From Macrotrachela quadricornifera (taxonomy: Eukaryota; Rotifera; Eurotatoria; Philodinida; Philodinidae), in NCBI GenBank assembly GCA_022393335.1, contig JAJEKB010021016.1, positions 1-64,000 on the forward strand: 64,000 nt of DNA, in the 5' to 3' direction. Under the pieces are notes generated by a model that had not been told where the DNA came from, did not search any database, and worked only from the letters and a program-made list of their open reading frames with translations. The translations under genes were made by a program, and so were the position numbers. Positions 61,127-64,000 of this stretch are shown here, piece after piece (positions within the stretch are counted from its first letter, which is position 1; every line of letters begins with the position of its first letter).

Positions 61127-62004
61127 AATTATTGGAGTGAAATGCAAGTTTTTTTGTAGAATTGATGTTGGTAGTATTTCACTTATGACTCGATTTTAAC
61201 AATTATTCTTTTATTTTGATCCTCTTGCAGTGCTCTACTTACACACCAAATTTCATTTTTATGGCTTATCTTTTTATGAAGTTACGGGGCTTTAACTTTG
61301 AAAAAATATGAGCTTTTCGCGTGATACATGAGGAAACATGCCTTTTCTGATTAGAAAACTTCACCAAGTAATACTCTCTATTTGAGCTCATATTGTGCTC
61401 ATTGCTAAAGCTCATACTGTAGAGAAAAATCCATCAAAGAATTCGTACCATGAGATCTTTTTTTTGAGCTATAAACATATTACTGGATATTCAATCTATT
61501 TGCAGAGTACGCTGACCGAAACCAAAATAGTCTATCTCTTGAGTTTTTGCTAGAAAAGAATGATTTTTTTTTGTTAACGTGTTATCTCAAAAAAAAACAT
61601 CTGTTTGAGCTTCAATTTGTAGGATATAATGAAGGCTGTGTCACCTGTTATTGGATAAAATTTCAGGCAAAATTCCTTGGTTTCATTTTCGTCATTGTAT
61701 TCTGCGAATGGGAAGAAAATTCTAAGTAGTGAGCAAAATAAGAGCTCAAATAGAGAGTGTTACTTGGTGAAGTTTTCTCATCAGGAAAGTCATTTTTCTT
61801 CTCGTATCGCGCGAAAAACTCACGTTTTTTTCAAAGTTAAAGCTCCATAACTTCATAAAAAGATAAGCCATAAAAATGAAATTTGATGTGTAAGTGGACC
61901 ACTGTAAGAGAAATACAATAAAAGAATAATTGTTAAAATCGAGTCATAGGTGAAATACTATCAACATCAATTCTACAAAAAATTTCCATTTCACTTCAAT
62001 AATT
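61127..62004. repeat. Large foldback element with ~275-bp arms
   Basis: The left arm (61127 to about 61410) and right arm (about 61735-62004) are highly similar inverted copies. They begin AATTATTGGAGTGAAATG and end CATTTCACTTCAATAATT. A ~320-bp loop contains a short ORF without recognisable features. There is no obvious target duplication. Confidence 0.85.
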
Positions 62005-62399
62005 CTTTAAATTGATATTTATTTCTATATGCTAAGATATTTTCTACCATCTGACAAGGCTCATGAATAAAGTAGAAATCCATATAGTGGTACTTGTTTT
62101 GTTCAAAACTTAGTTTTAAGACTAAATTATTTGCTACTTTTGAAATTATCTTAAATTAATTTGTGAGTCATTTTATTATCTCTTTAAGTTAATTTGGACT
62201 AAAGTTTCAATTTCTGTACATCCTGGAACACTTGATGCGCCCTTGAAATTAGAACCAAACATGTTCTTGTACGTTTCGTTATTTGGCTTCAACATATTGT
62301 AGTTAAGAAATCTCTGTTACCTTTAATTTTTATTGATATTGAATTACCTTGGAAGATTTTATCTTTCGATCTTTTAGTATTGATAAAGTTCAATACAGT

Positions 62400-62560
62400 A
62401 TGCTAGAGCTACCTGATGAATATTCGTTGAGAAAGAATCGAAACCGATCGTGGGTTTTCGTCTCTGTAATACTCATGCACACCCTCACCCTCACCCACCC
62501 TCAAGATTGTTATGACGATTTTTTCTTTCTTTTTTTAGAAAGTAAAAGTTTTATTAATAA
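62400..62560. repeat. CCCTCA-type repeat abutting a truncated gene
   Basis: CACCCTCACCCTCACCCAC lies at 62479-62497. The flank GAAACCGATCGTG is shared with about 56228-56240. On the minus strand it reads GGGTGAGGGTGAGGG. It lies just past the point where the polycystin-like gene loses homology. Confidence 0.6.
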
Positions 62561-62565
62561 AATAA

Positions 62566-64000
62566 TCATTTTAAATGATTGGAAAAACATTGTGTTTGAT
62601 AATGATTGGTTTTTGGTCCGACCTTAATCAACATATAAATCTTAGTTATGATACAAAAATTCAAACTTACTAACATTCCATCTGATTTCCATTGATTATT
62701 TTTATCAAGATAATAACAACCAGATGTATAAACTCTCAAGCTATAATTCGATGTAAAAGAACTTTGTTTATGTAGAATTGTTCGATCCAGAGTTGTTTGA
62801 TTCGAACAGTAATGATTCATTTCACTTGATTTCAGTTCTCTCAAACCAAATATGATTAAATGATGATTGAATGTATCTTGATTATTAATATAATATGTAA
62901 AAAGATTGTCATCTGTTAAAGCTGAAGAAGAAAATTATTAAATTGAATAGTGACAGTGACTTACTCCAAGGACAAAACAGAATCCATCCATCGATATGAT
63001 CCAATTGAATTGATCGATCAAATTGATAAATAAATAAATAAGAAAGATTTTTCTCTAACGGATGAATTTGAAAATGAATTGAGATTGTTAGATTTTCATT
63101 CGATTGAATTTCTTTGAGATTAATTAACTTCATATGAAATGATTGATTTAAAGATGTTACATTTTGTAAAATCATTGGTGGAATAATCATATTTGGATCA
63201 CGTGGAATAATTATTTCAGTTAAATATGAATAATTTGTTTCAATTAAAAGAGCATTTCCATTTTGATCAAGAATTGATAGCAATAATGATCTCGACAAAT
63301 TTGTATGGATTGATTCACCTTTCGGAGCAAGTACTTCCATTATAGACTAACAAAAGAAAATGATTATTTCGAAAAGAAAATATTCGAAACAAACTCGAAT
63401 TAAAATCGATTGATTTAGAATAATATTCGATGGGAAAGATAGTTGTACATAATCCATTGTTTTGTTAGATAAATATACACTTGATATTTTCTCTAATGAG
63501 AAAATTATTTCAGAGGTATTGAGAAAAAATTTTTGATCAAGATTTAAATGAATATTCAATGCTAAAGTGATCAATGAGATCATTTGATCAACTTTGATTT
63601 TTATTTGACGGGATAAATTAATCGCATCAAATAAATCAATATCTAATACATTAATTCGTTGTTGTAGTAAACTATTGATACTCTAAATATATCTTTTCAA
63701 AACAAGTTTAATGATGATGAGAAAATGATTTACAGTAAGAATATTTGAAGCACATTGAATCAATTGAATAGCTGCTATTTGAATATATTCATATGAAATT
63801 TTTCTTGATATCAAATGAAATGTAACGGATAATTGATGACATTTGTTCATTGAAATTATCTAATTTTTATTTTTTTTTATAAAGAAAAACAAACAAAATT
63901 TTTTTTTTCATACCAGATTGGTTCGGGTTAATTGATTAGTAGCATGAGTTAAATGTGCTAATGTTGTAGCTTGTTGTTGAATACTATGAATGGTCATGAT
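62566..64000 (-). CDS. Polycystin-1-like protein, partial, cut off after the GPS motif
   Basis: Six exons on the minus strand: 63914-64000 (runs off the window), 63734-63859, 63395-63682, 62965-63346, 62671-62921 and 62566-62622. The introns are 54, 51, 48, 43 and 48 bp, all GT-AG and phase-consistent. The protein has helical and beta-rich segments: QQATTLAHLTHATNQLTRTN, KCHQLSVTFHLISRKISYEY and VLAPKGESIHTN. It then has a GAIN/GPS-like end: NYSLRVYTSGCYYLDKNNQW, SDGMLVGPKTNHYQ and TQCFSNHL. In polycystin-1-like and adhesion-receptor proteins the GPS is followed by membrane helices. Here the frame ends Lys-stop right after HL, in repeat-like DNA. The membrane part is therefore missing, and a soluble remnant or dead gene is likely. 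Confidence 0.75.

Noticed and set aside
1..64000. CRISPR arrays, operons or bacterial transfer islands
   Set aside because: Introns, polyA signals and animal-type domains run throughout; no regularly spaced identical repeats with unique spacers occur. The tandem repeats are minisatellites.

Overview
The window is eukaryotic nuclear DNA: AT-rich, with long gene-poor stretches, GT-AG introns that are often only 43-64 bp, and many short inverted-repeat transposons. The protein families point to a bdelloid rotifer. They include a giant LDLa/EGF receptor ending in seven membrane helices, small rhodopsin-like receptors, a B-box/NHL-repeat protein, an ABCC exporter, a RING/TRAF-finger protein and a polycystin-1-like protein. 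The wide spacing and low GC would suit a Rotaria-type genome better than Adineta, but that is inference without any search.

Layout. 1-790: nested inverted repeats. 2241-2871: broken SGNH-hydrolase-like ORF. 3389-4684: TIR transposon with AAGATCTTG arrays. 5095-7400 (minus): decayed gene joining an RRM-like exon, about eight CCCH fingers and a DEAH helicase. 9629-10369 (minus): intact orphan gene with a CRE-TATA promoter. 11163-14966: two head-to-tail copies of a TIR element filled with a ~69-bp minisatellite, followed by a third element. 17047-21768 (plus): 1573-aa LDLa/EGF/7TM receptor. 23146-24268 (minus): a stand-alone receptor of the same 7TM family. 28649-30550 (minus): B-box-coiled-coil-NHL protein. 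31907-32510: receptor fragment. 37460-38790: AT-rich satellite. 39039-42516: three inverted-repeat elements. 43768-44726 (minus): receptor with one frameshift. 45132-45708: piggyBac-like element with intact TTAA. 49043-52852 (plus): ABCC transporter. 52949-53653: hAT-like element with a perfect 8-bp duplication. 53739-54660: Mutator-like element with a perfect 9-bp duplication. 58407-59024 (minus): RING/TRAF-finger protein. 59340-62004: more foldbacks. 62566-64000 (minus): polycystin-1-like gene cut off immediately after its GPS motif, close to TGAGGG-type repeats.

There are no operons. The intact genes serve the cell surface (receptors, exporter, polycystin-like) and ubiquitin or scaffold signalling (RING/TRAF, NHL). 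Three features stand out. First, many unrelated TIR elements each carry a private, heavily repeated short motif next to their ends. Second, one minisatellite-bearing element exists as a tandem dimer. Third, genes are seen at several stages of decay beside intact relatives. No complete transposase or reverse transcriptase was seen, so all the mobile elements here look non-autonomous.
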